Assembly (NCBI RefSeq): GCF_003851045.1
Contig: NZ_BFBX01000033.1
Coordinates: forward strand, 1 to 64,000
Direction: 5' to 3'
Length of the DNA stretch: 64,000 nt
From: Paenibacillus sp. 598K
GTDB lineage: Bacteria; Bacillota; Bacilli; Paenibacillales; Paenibacillaceae
Part shown: positions 52,622 through 61,420 of the stretch, one piece after another
How the letters are laid out: every line of letters starts with the position of its first letter
Position numbering within the stretch: position 1 is the first letter of the stretch
Made by a program: the position numbers and the translations under genes
Notes under the pieces: generated by a model
Databases searched by the model: none
The model's input: the letters and a program-made list of their open reading frames with translations, nothing else
Told to the model about the DNA's origin: nothing

Positions 52622-52796
52622 GCTAATAAGCCTCCTTGTTTCAAACTGAAGAGAAAGGCGATCTTTTCCCATCTTCTATAGCTTATTCACAAAAAATGCA
52701 TGTGACCGGGCTTGCTCAATTGGACGCCTACAGGTCTGCCATAATGTAGTTGGGAGCGTCATCTGATCTGGCCGATCGCAGGGTGAAATCTGTAAA

Positions 52797-52826
52797 AAAG
52801 ACACGAGCGCATCCGCTCGTGTCTTT
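52797..52826 (-). terminator. Terminator of tyrS
   Basis: AAAGACACGAGCG (52797-52809) pairs exactly with CGCTCGTGTCTTT (52814-52826), followed on the minus strand by a T-run. It lies 21 bases after the tyrS stop. The remaining bases up to 52621 show no gene. Confidence 0.85.
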
Positions 52827-52847
52827 GGTTTGGTATGGTTCGCCAAG

Positions 52848-54107
52848 CTATGCTAGCTTCACTAGGCTGTAATTTTTTTTGCCTTTGCGAATGATGATGA
52901 AGCGGCCGCCGATCGCATCCTCTGACGTGACGTCGCGGGCGACATCCGTCACCTTCTCGCCGTTCATCGTAATTGCGCCTTTCGTAACATCCTCGCGAGC
53001 TTGACGCTTCGACGGTTCGATGCCAAGATCGACGAGCCAGTCGACGATGTTTTTGGATTCCTGCGTAGCTTCGAACGTTGGCATTTCCTTGAAGCCCTGC
53101 TCGATCTCGTCTGCCGTCAGCGACTTGATGTCGCCGGTGAACAGCGCCGCCGTGATCCGCTTGGCCTGCTCCAGCGCCTCCTCGCCATGTACGAAGCGCG
53201 TCATTTCCTCAGCCAGCGTTTTTTGGGCCTCCCGCTTATGCGGCTCGGATTCGACCTTCTCGGCCAGCGCGTCGATCTCCTCCTTGGTCAGGAAGGTGAA
53301 GTACTTCAAGTATTTGATGACATCGCGGTCATCTGTATTAGCCCAGAACTGGTAGAACTCGAACGGCGTCGTCTTTTTCGAATCAAGCCAGATCGCGCCG
53401 CCAGCGGTTTTGCCGAATTTGGTGCCGTCCGCCTTGAGCATGAGCGGGATCGTCAGGCCAAAGGCTACCGCCTCCGAGCCTTCCTTGCGCCGGATCAGAT
53501 CAAGACCGCTCGTAATGTTGCCCCATTGGTCGGAGCCGCCGATCTGCAATTGCACATCCTCCGACTGGTACAGGTGCAGGTAATCAAGCGACTGCAGGAT
53601 CTGGTACGAAAATTCGGTAAACGAGATACCGCTATCCAGTCGGCTCGACACGACATCCTTGGCCAGCATCTGATTAATGCTGAAGTTTTTGCCGTAGTCG
53701 CGCAAAAATTCGATCACATTAATTTTGTGTATCCAATCGTAGTTGTTGACCATTCGAATCTGGTTGTCGCCCTCTGTTATGAACAGCTTGCGCAGTTGTG
53801 CAGAGAGTGCCTCGACATTGTCCTGGATCTGCTCCAGCGTCTGCAGCGAGCGCTCCGACTGCCGGCCGCTCGGATCGCCGATCGTCCCGGTCGCGCCGCC
53901 GATCAGGATGACCGGACGATGGCCCGCCAACTGGAATCGCTTGAGCACCATGAACGGAATCAGGTGACCGATATGCATGCTGTCTCCCGTCGGGTCGACG
54001 CCGCAGTATAGCGAGATCGACTTCTGCTCGGTCAGCTCCCGCAGCCCCTCCGCGTCCGTCTGTTGATTAATGGCGTCGCGCCACGTTAGTTCATCGATAA
54101 TATTCAT
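52848..54107 (-). CDS. tyrS: Tyrosyl-tRNA synthetase
   Basis: 419 residues, full length. Class I synthetase motifs: HIGH as HIGHLIP, the tyrosine pocket (YCGVDPT, YQILQSLDYLHLYQ, GGSDQWGN), KMSKS-type KFGKTAGG, and a C-terminal S4 RNA-binding domain (PSKRQAREDVTKGAITMNGEKV). It charges tRNA-Tyr with tyrosine. Start at ATG 54107, not the longer frame, which would run into the T-box leader. AGGGATG precedes it. Expression is controlled by the upstream T-box. Confidence 0.97.
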   Translation of the reverse strand: MNIIDELTWRDAINQQTDAEGLRELTEQKSISLYCGVDPTGDSMHIGHLIPFMVLKRFQLAGHRPVILIGGATGTIGDPSGRQSERSLQTLEQIQDNVEALSAQLRKLFITEGDNQIRMVNNYDWIHKINVIEFLRDYGKNFSINQMLAKDVVSSRLDSGISFTEFSYQILQSLDYLHLYQSEDVQLQIGGSDQWGNITSGLDLIRRKEGSEAVAFGLTIPLMLKADGTKFGKTAGGAIWLDSKKTTPFEFYQFWANTDDRDVIKYLKYFTFLTKEEIDALAEKVESEPHKREAQKTLAEEMTRFVHGEEALEQAKRITAALFTGDIKSLTADEIEQGFKEMPTFEATQESKNIVDWLVDLGIEPSKRQAREDVTKGAITMNGEKVTDVARDVTSEDAIGGRFIIIRKGKKNYSLVKLA

Positions 54108-54150
54108 TGTGTAACATCCCTTCGTCTCTATTCTAATCCTGTCCAAACGC

Positions 54151-54405
54151 AAAAAAGCCCCGTGTCTACTAACACAGGGACGATTGGATAACCGTGGTAC
54201 CACCCAGATTGCAAGATTAACGGAAGCCGCGCGCACTTCCCTTCTTGCCACTCGTTGACGAGATATCGTTCGCCAGACCCGCCCGGCATTACCCGGGATA
54301 CTCCAGAGTGTAATTCGCCGCCGTCGTGTGTACCGGGTTCCATCAACCCCCGGCTTTCTGTTACAGGGACTAGGCTGCTACTGGGTTCCTTCAACGTAAA
54401 GGTGA
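54151..54405 (-). promoter_or_regulatory. Tyrosine T-box leader with terminator
   Basis: On the minus strand the T-box core GGGTGGTACCACGG (54192-54206) is followed by a terminator hairpin with a T6 run (54151-54182). Upstream, about 200 bases can form the Stem I structure. A TAC codon near 54325 in the GAACCCGGTACACACG segment is a candidate Tyr specifier. Uncharged tRNA-Tyr would stabilise the antiterminator and switch on tyrS. The outer boundary is approximate. Beyond it to 54485 is AT-rich spacer with no gene. Confidence 0.9.
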
Positions 54406-54485
54406 TATAACATTACAAGCATTATAGAGAAATAAATATCCACTGTCAACTCTGTGTTCAGGCGAAATGTTGGCGCCTGTCTCGA

Positions 54486-56441
54486 CTAACTAAAACTTGG
54501 GTCGAGCCTGGTACACATTACCAGCGCCTGATGCGGCTGCAACTGCACCCGCTCGAGCCGCTGACCTGCAAGCGCGGACGCGGGGTCGCTGTCCACGACG
54601 ACGCTCAGGTCGCATGCGGAGCAGGCCGCCACAGCAGACAGCTCGATAGGCGAGGACCGCAGCTCGCTCAGATTGAAGCAGGCCGCCATACATGCCTTCC
54701 CGTCCCGGTAGCCGTAGATGACGACGCCGTCAGGAGACTCCGCGGTGAAGAAATTCGCCGGACGCATGAGCGGCAGCAGCGCCCTCCTCACGTCGCTAAG
54801 CCGCTCCAGCAGACCGATCATCGGCGCGGGATTGGTCCAGTTGAGCGTCATCTCATGGAAGAAGGCGCGCGGGATATCCGCCCCGTCCGTGTTGTCTCCG
54901 AGGCCGCAATTCATCGGCTGCGCCTCATTGAGCTCGAAGCCGGTAGCGAGGAACGGGATCGCCTGCGGCAAAAAGTGATTGAAGACGGAGATCATACGTG
55001 CGACTCCAATCCCGCCGCGACTGACGATCCTCGGCGTATCCGCCGTCTCGGCGCAGGCGAACACATGGATATCCAGTCTCGGCAGCTCCTCCACATAAGC
55101 GAGCAGATTGTCCTTGGTCATATCCGTCATCACATTCCAGCCGCTGCCGAGCATGATATTGTAGCCTACGGCAGCGGCTTTGCTATGATTGCGGTTGAAC
55201 AGATCCTCGCTGATGAGCAGCGCCTGCGGGCGGATCAAGCGGATCGTATCGAACACCTCCTGGAGCAGCGGAGTCGGCAGTACATGGCCGATATCGATCC
55301 GGAAGCCGTCGATCCCGTAGCGATCCAGATTATATCGGACTCCCTCCAGCAGATGCTCCCACAGCTCCCGGTTCGGCTGCTCCGCTGGATAGTAGTTGCA
55401 CTTGATCGTATCGAACAGCACATACGGCGCCTGGTCGTCACGGATGTATGGGCGGACGACGGGCGAGAAGTCGCTGTATAGCCGCAAGAACGTAATATCG
55501 GTCCAGATCGGCTGCACGTCGTTGATCCAGTCCGAATGCGCCGGAGAGGTAGTGATCCCCATCTCCTCCTCCACCAGCGTCAGCAGCTCCTCCCCGGTCG
55601 CTTCGGCGCGCGCCCGCAAGCGCTCCCACAGCTCGGGGTCCAGCACATTGGGCGGATGCGAGAACTTGTCCAGGAACGCAGCGGTCTCCGCGCTCCGGTA
55701 GACAGTCTCCAGCTTGTCCGGCGTACACTCCTCGAAGAAGCCCAGCTCCGGGATATGCGGTGGCCGGAATCCGTCCAGCTCCTCCTTGCGTATCCAATAG
55801 ACCCACTCCGGATGCTCGCGGATCAGATCGCTGTTCCGTGCGGTGACGCGAGGGATGAAATCGACGACGACCCGTATCCCGTGTAGATGACACGCCTCCA
55901 CCAGCGCGGACAGCTCGTCGTGGATCGTCAGCTCCGGCATCCCGTCCAGCAGCGGGTCGTGCAGGCGAGGGTCCAGGTCGAACAGCGACTGCACGGCGTA
56001 CGGCGAGCCGATATTGCCTTTGAGATGCAACGTGCTGTAGCGCGTCACCGGCAGCATATAGAGGATATTTACCCCCATCCGCTTTAGTATCGGCAGCAAG
56101 AGCAGCATCCGCAGGAAGGTGCCGGATTGGATGCGGCCGTCATGATCGTAATCCCATGCTGTTGAGTAGCGCACGAGTGAGGAGTAGATGACGCTCTCGT
56201 CCAGGTCGACCGCCTGCCGATCGGAGACCGCGTCCGGCCCGCCGGTCTCCAGCAGCGCTTGCAGATGGGCTGCGATGAATTGGACGGCGTTCACCCGGAT
56301 CTCTCCCCCGGACCGATCCTCGATCTCACGATATTCGCAGCTATTCCAGAGCTCCGGCACCCAGAAGCTGCGGCCTTCCTGACCCTCCTGCACCTCAATT
56401 AAATAATCGGCTATGCGCTGCAACGGCGAATCCATCGGCAT
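54486..56441 (-). CDS. GH13 (alpha-amylase family)-like protein coupled to an NRPS
   Basis: About 651 residues, no signal peptide, so cytoplasmic. The TIM barrel shows GH13 regions: I as VVVDFIPRVTARNSDLI, II as GFRIDIGHVLP with nucleophile Asp383, and III as LLISEDLFNRNH with Glu412. Region IV is unusual, AETADTPRI instead of the normal xxNHD, though Asp468 could be the third carboxylate; this resembles the maltosyltransferase-type subgroup. The loop between regions I and II is very long. The ATG is two bases after the NRPS stop, so translation is coupled. A transglycosylase or carbohydrate-tailoring role in making the NRPS product is inference; a catalytically altered scaffold is also possible. 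Confidence 0.8.
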   Translation of the reverse strand: MPMDSPLQRIADYLIEVQEGQEGRSFWVPELWNSCEYREIEDRSGGEIRVNAVQFIAAHLQALLETGGPDAVSDRQAVDLDESVIYSSLVRYSTAWDYDHDGRIQSGTFLRMLLLLPILKRMGVNILYMLPVTRYSTLHLKGNIGSPYAVQSLFDLDPRLHDPLLDGMPELTIHDELSALVEACHLHGIRVVVDFIPRVTARNSDLIREHPEWVYWIRKEELDGFRPPHIPELGFFEECTPDKLETVYRSAETAAFLDKFSHPPNVLDPELWERLRARAEATGEELLTLVEEEMGITTSPAHSDWINDVQPIWTDITFLRLYSDFSPVVRPYIRDDQAPYVLFDTIKCNYYPAEQPNRELWEHLLEGVRYNLDRYGIDGFRIDIGHVLPTPLLQEVFDTIRLIRPQALLISEDLFNRNHSKAAAVGYNIMLGSGWNVMTDMTKDNLLAYVEELPRLDIHVFACAETADTPRIVSRGGIGVARMISVFNHFLPQAIPFLATGFELNEAQPMNCGLGDNTDGADIPRAFFHEMTLNWTNPAPMIGLLERLSDVRRALLPLMRPANFFTAESPDGVVIYGYRDGKACMAACFNLSELRSSPIELSAVAACSACDLSVVVDSDPASALAGQRLERVQLQPHQALVMCTRLDPSFS

Positions 56442-56443
56442 CG

Positions 56444-59400
56444 TTACCCTCTCCCCTCGGTATAAATGGCGGCTTGAACCTTCCTGTCCAGCCGTTCGTC
56501 TTCCTTGTATTGGAATTGCGAGAACTCGGAGGTATGGTTTGTCGGCTCCCACGTCTTGGAGAAGATGCCGATCTGTCTCACCTCCGCAGGGATCGGCAGC
56601 TCGCAGAGCCTCTCCCACTGCTCTTCCTCCCCGTGCCTGGCCAGAAAATGCAAACGCCCGGAGCCATCGGCTTCCACGCGAAGGTCATGAAGATCATTAA
56701 CCTCAGACCGCGCATACCACTCGTAATTATCCGTATGCTCCGGATAAAATACCCCCAGCAGCTTGCGCCGGGCGCACCCGAACATGACCTTGGCGGTATC
56801 GCCGAATTTGACGATAATGCCGTTATGGAAGCAGGGTCCGTAAGTGTTGCGACTGTGCACGCGAACCTCGAAGGAGAAGCGCTCGCCGACCGGGCGAAGC
56901 AGGAGCTGCGGCGCTTCGTCCTTGACGATCCACGTATCGTCCGGCCTCTCCTCCGTATGCGTGATGCGGACCGACTGCTCGCCCAGCTCCATCTGCGTGC
57001 CGTTCGGATTATAGACTAGCATGCGGCCGGCGCCCCGGATGTCATACTCGCCAGAGCTCCTGACGACGGTCGACCTGTCGATCCGGCGCAGCGCCGCCAG
57101 CATCTCCCCGAAGAATACATGCTCGCGCGCCACGATCGCAGCCATCTCCGCGTGCAATGAAGCATAGGCGGGCGAGGGCTCGCCGATCCGGTCGAACAAC
57201 TGCAAGCGCGCGGCCTCCCACGCCTGTGCCAACTCCAGACTGCGGCTGCGCAGCCCCTCGATCGACTCGCTGTCGATGCCCGCCTGCCCGAGTAGACGGA
57301 ACAGCACGCTGTAATACACTCGCTTGTAATTGGGCAGCGGGATCAGCTTCATGATCCGGGCCGCATCGCCGCTCGCCTCGGCCTCGCGCGCCATCTCCTG
57401 TTCGATGAATCGTAGGGCGGATTCCCCACGCGCCCACCGCTCCAGTTGCTCCTGATGATAGTCCAGCGCTTGCAGCGGCGTAACGACGTTCTCGTCCTGC
57501 TTGCTGAGCTCCCACAGATGGGGCTTCGTCCCTGCGCCGCACCAGTTGTCCGCGTAATAGCGGCTCATCTCGTACAGGTCCCCGAGGCGGATGACAAAGT
57601 CGGTGTAGAGCGGCCTTGTCCCTTCCTCCGTGTGCATATTGTCCAGCAGATATACCAGCCCCCGCTTGGCATCGTAGCCTTTGACGATAAAATAATGCGT
57701 ATGCGGCTCGCTCATATAGTGATGAGAGTAGAACAGGCCGTACAGATCTCCAGGAATCAGCACCGGATGTCCGTTGTCGATGGCCTGGGTCAGACACGCG
57801 CTCATCTCGGAGACGCTGACAAAGCTCCGACGTTCGATAGCGATATCGAACAGCCCCTGCAGCAGCTTGCCGTACATCTCAAAAAAATCGCTGTGCGGCT
57901 CGGCGCTTCGCTCGAACAGGTCCTGCCGCCATCCGTCCGGAAAAAAAGTGAGAGCAAACTGAACATGAAACAAAAACAATTCGTAACTGCTGGGAGACAA
58001 AGCCTCGAACAAAATCGCCATCGGCTTCGTAAAGCAGTTGATCTCCTCCCACGTAAAAGCGTCCTTGTTGGCCGTGACGGCGCTCAGCACGCGAATCGCA
58101 GAGCGCGAGTCTGACGGGGTCAGCTCGGGGGCCGCAGCGGCTGCAGCGAAGCCAAAGCTGCCATGCTGCTGTCGCAGCAGCGCCGCCAGACCAAGCGGCG
58201 TCGGCTCGGTGTACAGATCGGAGGCGCGGGCCGGGATGCCCCGCTCCTTCATGAGCGCGACGGCTCGCAGCACATGCAGGGAATGGCCGCCATGGCGGAA
58301 GAAATCGTCGCCCGCTTGCAGCGGCTCCCCGGGCAGCAGACGGGAGAGGCAGGCTGCTATCGTCGCCGCCAGACCCGTTAGCGACGTCTCCTCGGAGCTC
58401 GCCTGACGAGCCGCGCTGTCTATCGCAGACTTGCTCTTGTCTGGCTGGCCTGTCTTGTGTGCGCCATGGATGGGACGTGTCTGCGTCATGACACCAAGCT
58501 TCTCGCCTGTCTCCCCTGCGCCAAGGTCGCGCCCCCTCTGCGTCATCGCCGCCAACGCCTTGCGGTCCACCTTGCCGCTCGTCGTCAGCGGGAGCTCCGG
58601 CAGCTCGCGGAATACGGCAGGGATCATATAGGACGGCAGCCAGGCGGCGGCATGCGACCGCAGCTCGCCCGACGCAAGCGGCCTGGAGGCGGTGCAGAAC
58701 GCATAGAGCGTCTGCACCCCGAAAGCATCCGCCGCATCCACAACGGCGGCCATGCGGATCGCATCATGCGCCATCAGGCAATGCTCGATCTCGCCGGGCT
58801 CGATCCGGTAGCCCCTGATCTTCACCTGGCGGTCGATCCGGCCCAGATGCTCGATCGTCCCGTCCGCTCGCCAGCGCGCCAGGTCGCCGGTGCGGTACAG
58901 CCGGCCGTTCGCCGACAGCGGGTGGAAGACAAACTGCTGCTCCGTCAGCTCGGGGCGATTCCTGTAGCCGCGTGCCAGTCCCTCGCCGGCGATGCACAGC
59001 TCTCCCTCCATGCCGACGGGCAACAGCTCGCCCCGGCTATCGAGGATGAGCGCCTGCGTATGCCGGATCGGTCGGCCTACCGTGATCGTGTCCGTGTCCG
59101 TCATTTCCTGAAGGGCGGACCATACAGTCGTCTCCGTGGGTCCGTACATATTGAAGATGCGAGCGCCGGAGCGCTGCTTCAACTGCTCCAGCAGGAGCGG
59201 CGGCAGCGGTTCGCCTCCGAGCAGGATCAGCTCGATCTGCGCGAGCCAATCGACCTCCTCGCTCCCTTCGAGCAGTAGCATCATCCGGGAGGGCGTCAAC
59301 TGCAACACATTGACGCCACTCTGCCGGATCAACGTCCGCAAGCGAGCGGCTTCCGTCTGCTCGCGTTCGTCCGCCAGGACGACCGGCATCCCCTTGGCGA

Positions 59401-61414
59401 GCGGCAGCAGCGTCTCCGTCACGAAGATATCAAAGGACACCGTCGTCACGCCGAGCATGACCGGCTGTCCGGGCCATGGCAGCTCCTCCGCCATCGCCTC
59501 GATGAAGTTGACGACGGAGCGGTGCTCGATCATGACGCCCTTGGGCCGTCCCGTCGAGCCGGATGTATACATCACATACGCCAAGTCATTGGGGCCGCTG
59601 GCCGCAGCCGGATCGACGCTGGGCAGCATCTGCGTCTGCGCTTCCTCCAGATCGATCAGCTCCAGCCGATCCTCCAGCCCGCCTGCGGCCGCTTGCGCAT
59701 CTGCGCGCGTCCCCGTCGTCAGGAGCAGGATAGCGGCGCCGCTGTCGGTCAGGACATGCCGGATGCGCTCCGGCGGATGCGTCGGATCGATCGGCACGTA
59801 CGCGCCCCCGGCCTTGAGGACGCCGTAGATGCCGACCAACAGCTCGACCGACCGCTGCATCATGACAGCTACGACGCTGTCAGGCCTCACGCCCCGTCTC
59901 CGCAACAGATGAGCGAGTCGATTGGCCTGTTCGTTAAGCTGCCTGTACGTCAATTGCCGTCCCCCGCATACGACTGCCGGATGCTCTGGACGGTACAGCG
60001 CCTGCTCCTCGAGCAGGCTGTGCACGGTTCGGCAGTCGGGGACGGCATGTCCGCCAGCGCCCCATGCGTCGAGCAGACGCCGCTGCTGATCCGGAGATAC
60101 GACAGGCAGCCGATCGACCTGTTGGCTGTCATCGCACAGCACGCCTTGCAGGAGCTGCCGCAGCATCTCCGCCATCGCCTCGATCTGCTCGTCGGCGAGC
60201 ACGGCTGCCTGATACTTGATCTCGACCGCCAATGCTCCCCCCTCCGACCAGTCGTGCACGACCAGCTCCAGCGGGTGCAACTGGTAGCCGCTGTAGAGCT
60301 CGCGGTTGTCCGCCTGCCAGCCGCCCAGCTCGCCGCTGAGCCGGGTGTTGTATACGTTAACGGTCGCCTGGAACAGTCCTTGTCTCCCCTGCTTGCCCAG
60401 CTCCAGCTCCTGAGCCAGCAGATCGTAAGGGTACCTCTGATGGGCATAGCAAGAGCGCAGCTCCTCCTGTGTCCGCATCAGGAAGGACGTAGCCATATCC
60501 TCGCCATCGATCCGCACCCGCAAGGGCATCAGGCTCGTGTAGACGCCGAACGCCTCCTTCTCCTGCCGGGTCGTCCGGTTATAGACGGGCACCCCGATCG
60601 CGAGGTCGTCCGTCTGCTGGCTGCGATAGAGCCAGATCAGGGACAATCCCGTGAAAAAGCTGGCTATCGAGAGGCCACGCTCCTCCGCATACTGCCGGAT
60701 CGCGGCGCTCGTCTCGGCCCCGAGGGCGACGGTGCGGCAGCGTCCTTGCAAATCGCCGTCGGCCTCGGGAAACAACGGCTGCGACAGCGTCGCAAACCGC
60801 TCCATCCAGAATTCGCGATCCCGGACCGCCCGAGGCGAAGCCGCATATCGGCGCTCCCGCTCCAGCAGCGGCAGATAGCCTGGGCTCTCCGCGGGAAGCG
60901 TACCCGCTGGCGCGTCGTCCTGGTAGTGTCGGGCGATGTCGCGGGACATCCGATGCACCGACCAGCCATCCGTAATCAGATGATGCATCGTATACAGGTA
61001 GCCTGACCGCTGGCGATCCAGCCTGAAGATCGCGAAGCGGAACAGCGTATCTCCCATACACGGCATCGGCTTGCGAGCCTCCTGCGCGGCATAGTCCTCC
61101 AACGCCTGATCGGGGTCCTCCGCTTGCGAGAGGTCGATCACCGGAATATCGAATGGAGCGACAGCCGGCAGCAGCGCTTGCAGCATATCCCCCTCCCTCT
61201 CCACGAAGCGCAGCCGAAACGCGTCATGGGTGGCTACGAAGCGGCGGATTGCTCGCTCGAGCCTCTCCGCATCTGCCATTCCGCGAATGAGCGAGAGGCA
61301 GCCCACCACATGCACGGGACAGTCCGGATAGCGCTGCTCCACATACATGATCCGCTTCTGCGGGTGGGTTAGCGGCATCGCTGCAGTGAGGTCAACCGTT
61401 TCACACATCTCCAT
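56444..61414 (-). CDS. Single-module NRPS (C-A-T) with BtrH-like and lectin-like C-terminal domains
   Basis: 1656 residues. The condensation domain (about 10-440) has the active site HHLITDG at 144-150. The adenylation domain (about 460-960) carries YTSGSTGRPKG, YGPTETTVW, GRxDRQVKIRGYRIEPGEIE and a final GKVDRKAL. The carrier domain (about 1010-1085) has phosphopantetheine Ser1045 in GGHSL. A BtrH-like papain/C39-fold domain (about 1105-1440) has Cys1127 (NCFTKP), His1240 (HTHYFIVKGYD) and Asp1258 (YLLDNMH) as a probable triad. A DUF1349/concanavalin-like beta-sandwich (about 1455-1656) ends the protein. No thioesterase or reductase release domain is present. The pocket residues by eye are D-I-T-Q-L-G-M-V-W-K, close to glycine-type codes. 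The C domain at the start implies an acyl or peptidyl donor supplied by another enzyme. Confidence 0.88.
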   Translation of the reverse strand: MEMCETVDLTAAMPLTHPQKRIMYVEQRYPDCPVHVVGCLSLIRGMADAERLERAIRRFVATHDAFRLRFVEREGDMLQALLPAVAPFDIPVIDLSQAEDPDQALEDYAAQEARKPMPCMGDTLFRFAIFRLDRQRSGYLYTMHHLITDGWSVHRMSRDIARHYQDDAPAGTLPAESPGYLPLLERERRYAASPRAVRDREFWMERFATLSQPLFPEADGDLQGRCRTVALGAETSAAIRQYAEERGLSIASFFTGLSLIWLYRSQQTDDLAIGVPVYNRTTRQEKEAFGVYTSLMPLRVRIDGEDMATSFLMRTQEELRSCYAHQRYPYDLLAQELELGKQGRQGLFQATVNVYNTRLSGELGGWQADNRELYSGYQLHPLELVVHDWSEGGALAVEIKYQAAVLADEQIEAMAEMLRQLLQGVLCDDSQQVDRLPVVSPDQQRRLLDAWGAGGHAVPDCRTVHSLLEEQALYRPEHPAVVCGGRQLTYRQLNEQANRLAHLLRRRGVRPDSVVAVMMQRSVELLVGIYGVLKAGGAYVPIDPTHPPERIRHVLTDSGAAILLLTTGTRADAQAAAGGLEDRLELIDLEEAQTQMLPSVDPAAASGPNDLAYVMYTSGSTGRPKGVMIEHRSVVNFIEAMAEELPWPGQPVMLGVTTVSFDIFVTETLLPLAKGMPVVLADEREQTEAARLRTLIRQSGVNVLQLTPSRMMLLLEGSEEVDWLAQIELILLGGEPLPPLLLEQLKQRSGARIFNMYGPTETTVWSALQEMTDTDTITVGRPIRHTQALILDSRGELLPVGMEGELCIAGEGLARGYRNRPELTEQQFVFHPLSANGRLYRTGDLARWRADGTIEHLGRIDRQVKIRGYRIEPGEIEHCLMAHDAIRMAAVVDAADAFGVQTLYAFCTASRPLASGELRSHAAAWLPSYMIPAVFRELPELPLTTSGKVDRKALAAMTQRGRDLGAGETGEKLGVMTQTRPIHGAHKTGQPDKSKSAIDSAARQASSEETSLTGLAATIAACLSRLLPGEPLQAGDDFFRHGGHSLHVLRAVALMKERGIPARASDLYTEPTPLGLAALLRQQHGSFGFAAAAAAPELTPSDSRSAIRVLSAVTANKDAFTWEEINCFTKPMAILFEALSPSSYELFLFHVQFALTFFPDGWRQDLFERSAEPHSDFFEMYGKLLQGLFDIAIERRSFVSVSEMSACLTQAIDNGHPVLIPGDLYGLFYSHHYMSEPHTHYFIVKGYDAKRGLVYLLDNMHTEEGTRPLYTDFVIRLGDLYEMSRYYADNWCGAGTKPHLWELSKQDENVVTPLQALDYHQEQLERWARGESALRFIEQEMAREAEASGDAARIMKLIPLPNYKRVYYSVLFRLLGQAGIDSESIEGLRSRSLELAQAWEAARLQLFDRIGEPSPAYASLHAEMAAIVAREHVFFGEMLAALRRIDRSTVVRSSGEYDIRGAGRMLVYNPNGTQMELGEQSVRITHTEERPDDTWIVKDEAPQLLLRPVGERFSFEVRVHSRNTYGPCFHNGIIVKFGDTAKVMFGCARRKLLGVFYPEHTDNYEWYARSEVNDLHDLRVEADGSGRLHFLARHGEEEQWERLCELPIPAEVRQIGIFSKTWEPTNHTSEFSQFQYKEDERLDRKVQAAIYTEGRG

Positions 61415-61420
61415 CTCCCC

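Noticed and set aside
52679..52703. Possible sigma-K promoter before the collagen-like gene
   Set aside because: AATAAGCTA resembles the -10 box, but the nearest AC lies only 14 bases away instead of 16-17, so support is too weak to annotate.
59522..61006. Long plus-strand open frame (about 494 codons) opposite the NRPS gene
   Set aside because: It is antisense to clear C and A domains, is rich in Arg/His/Gln/Leu as expected from a GC-rich complementary strand, and shows no domain or ribosome binding site.
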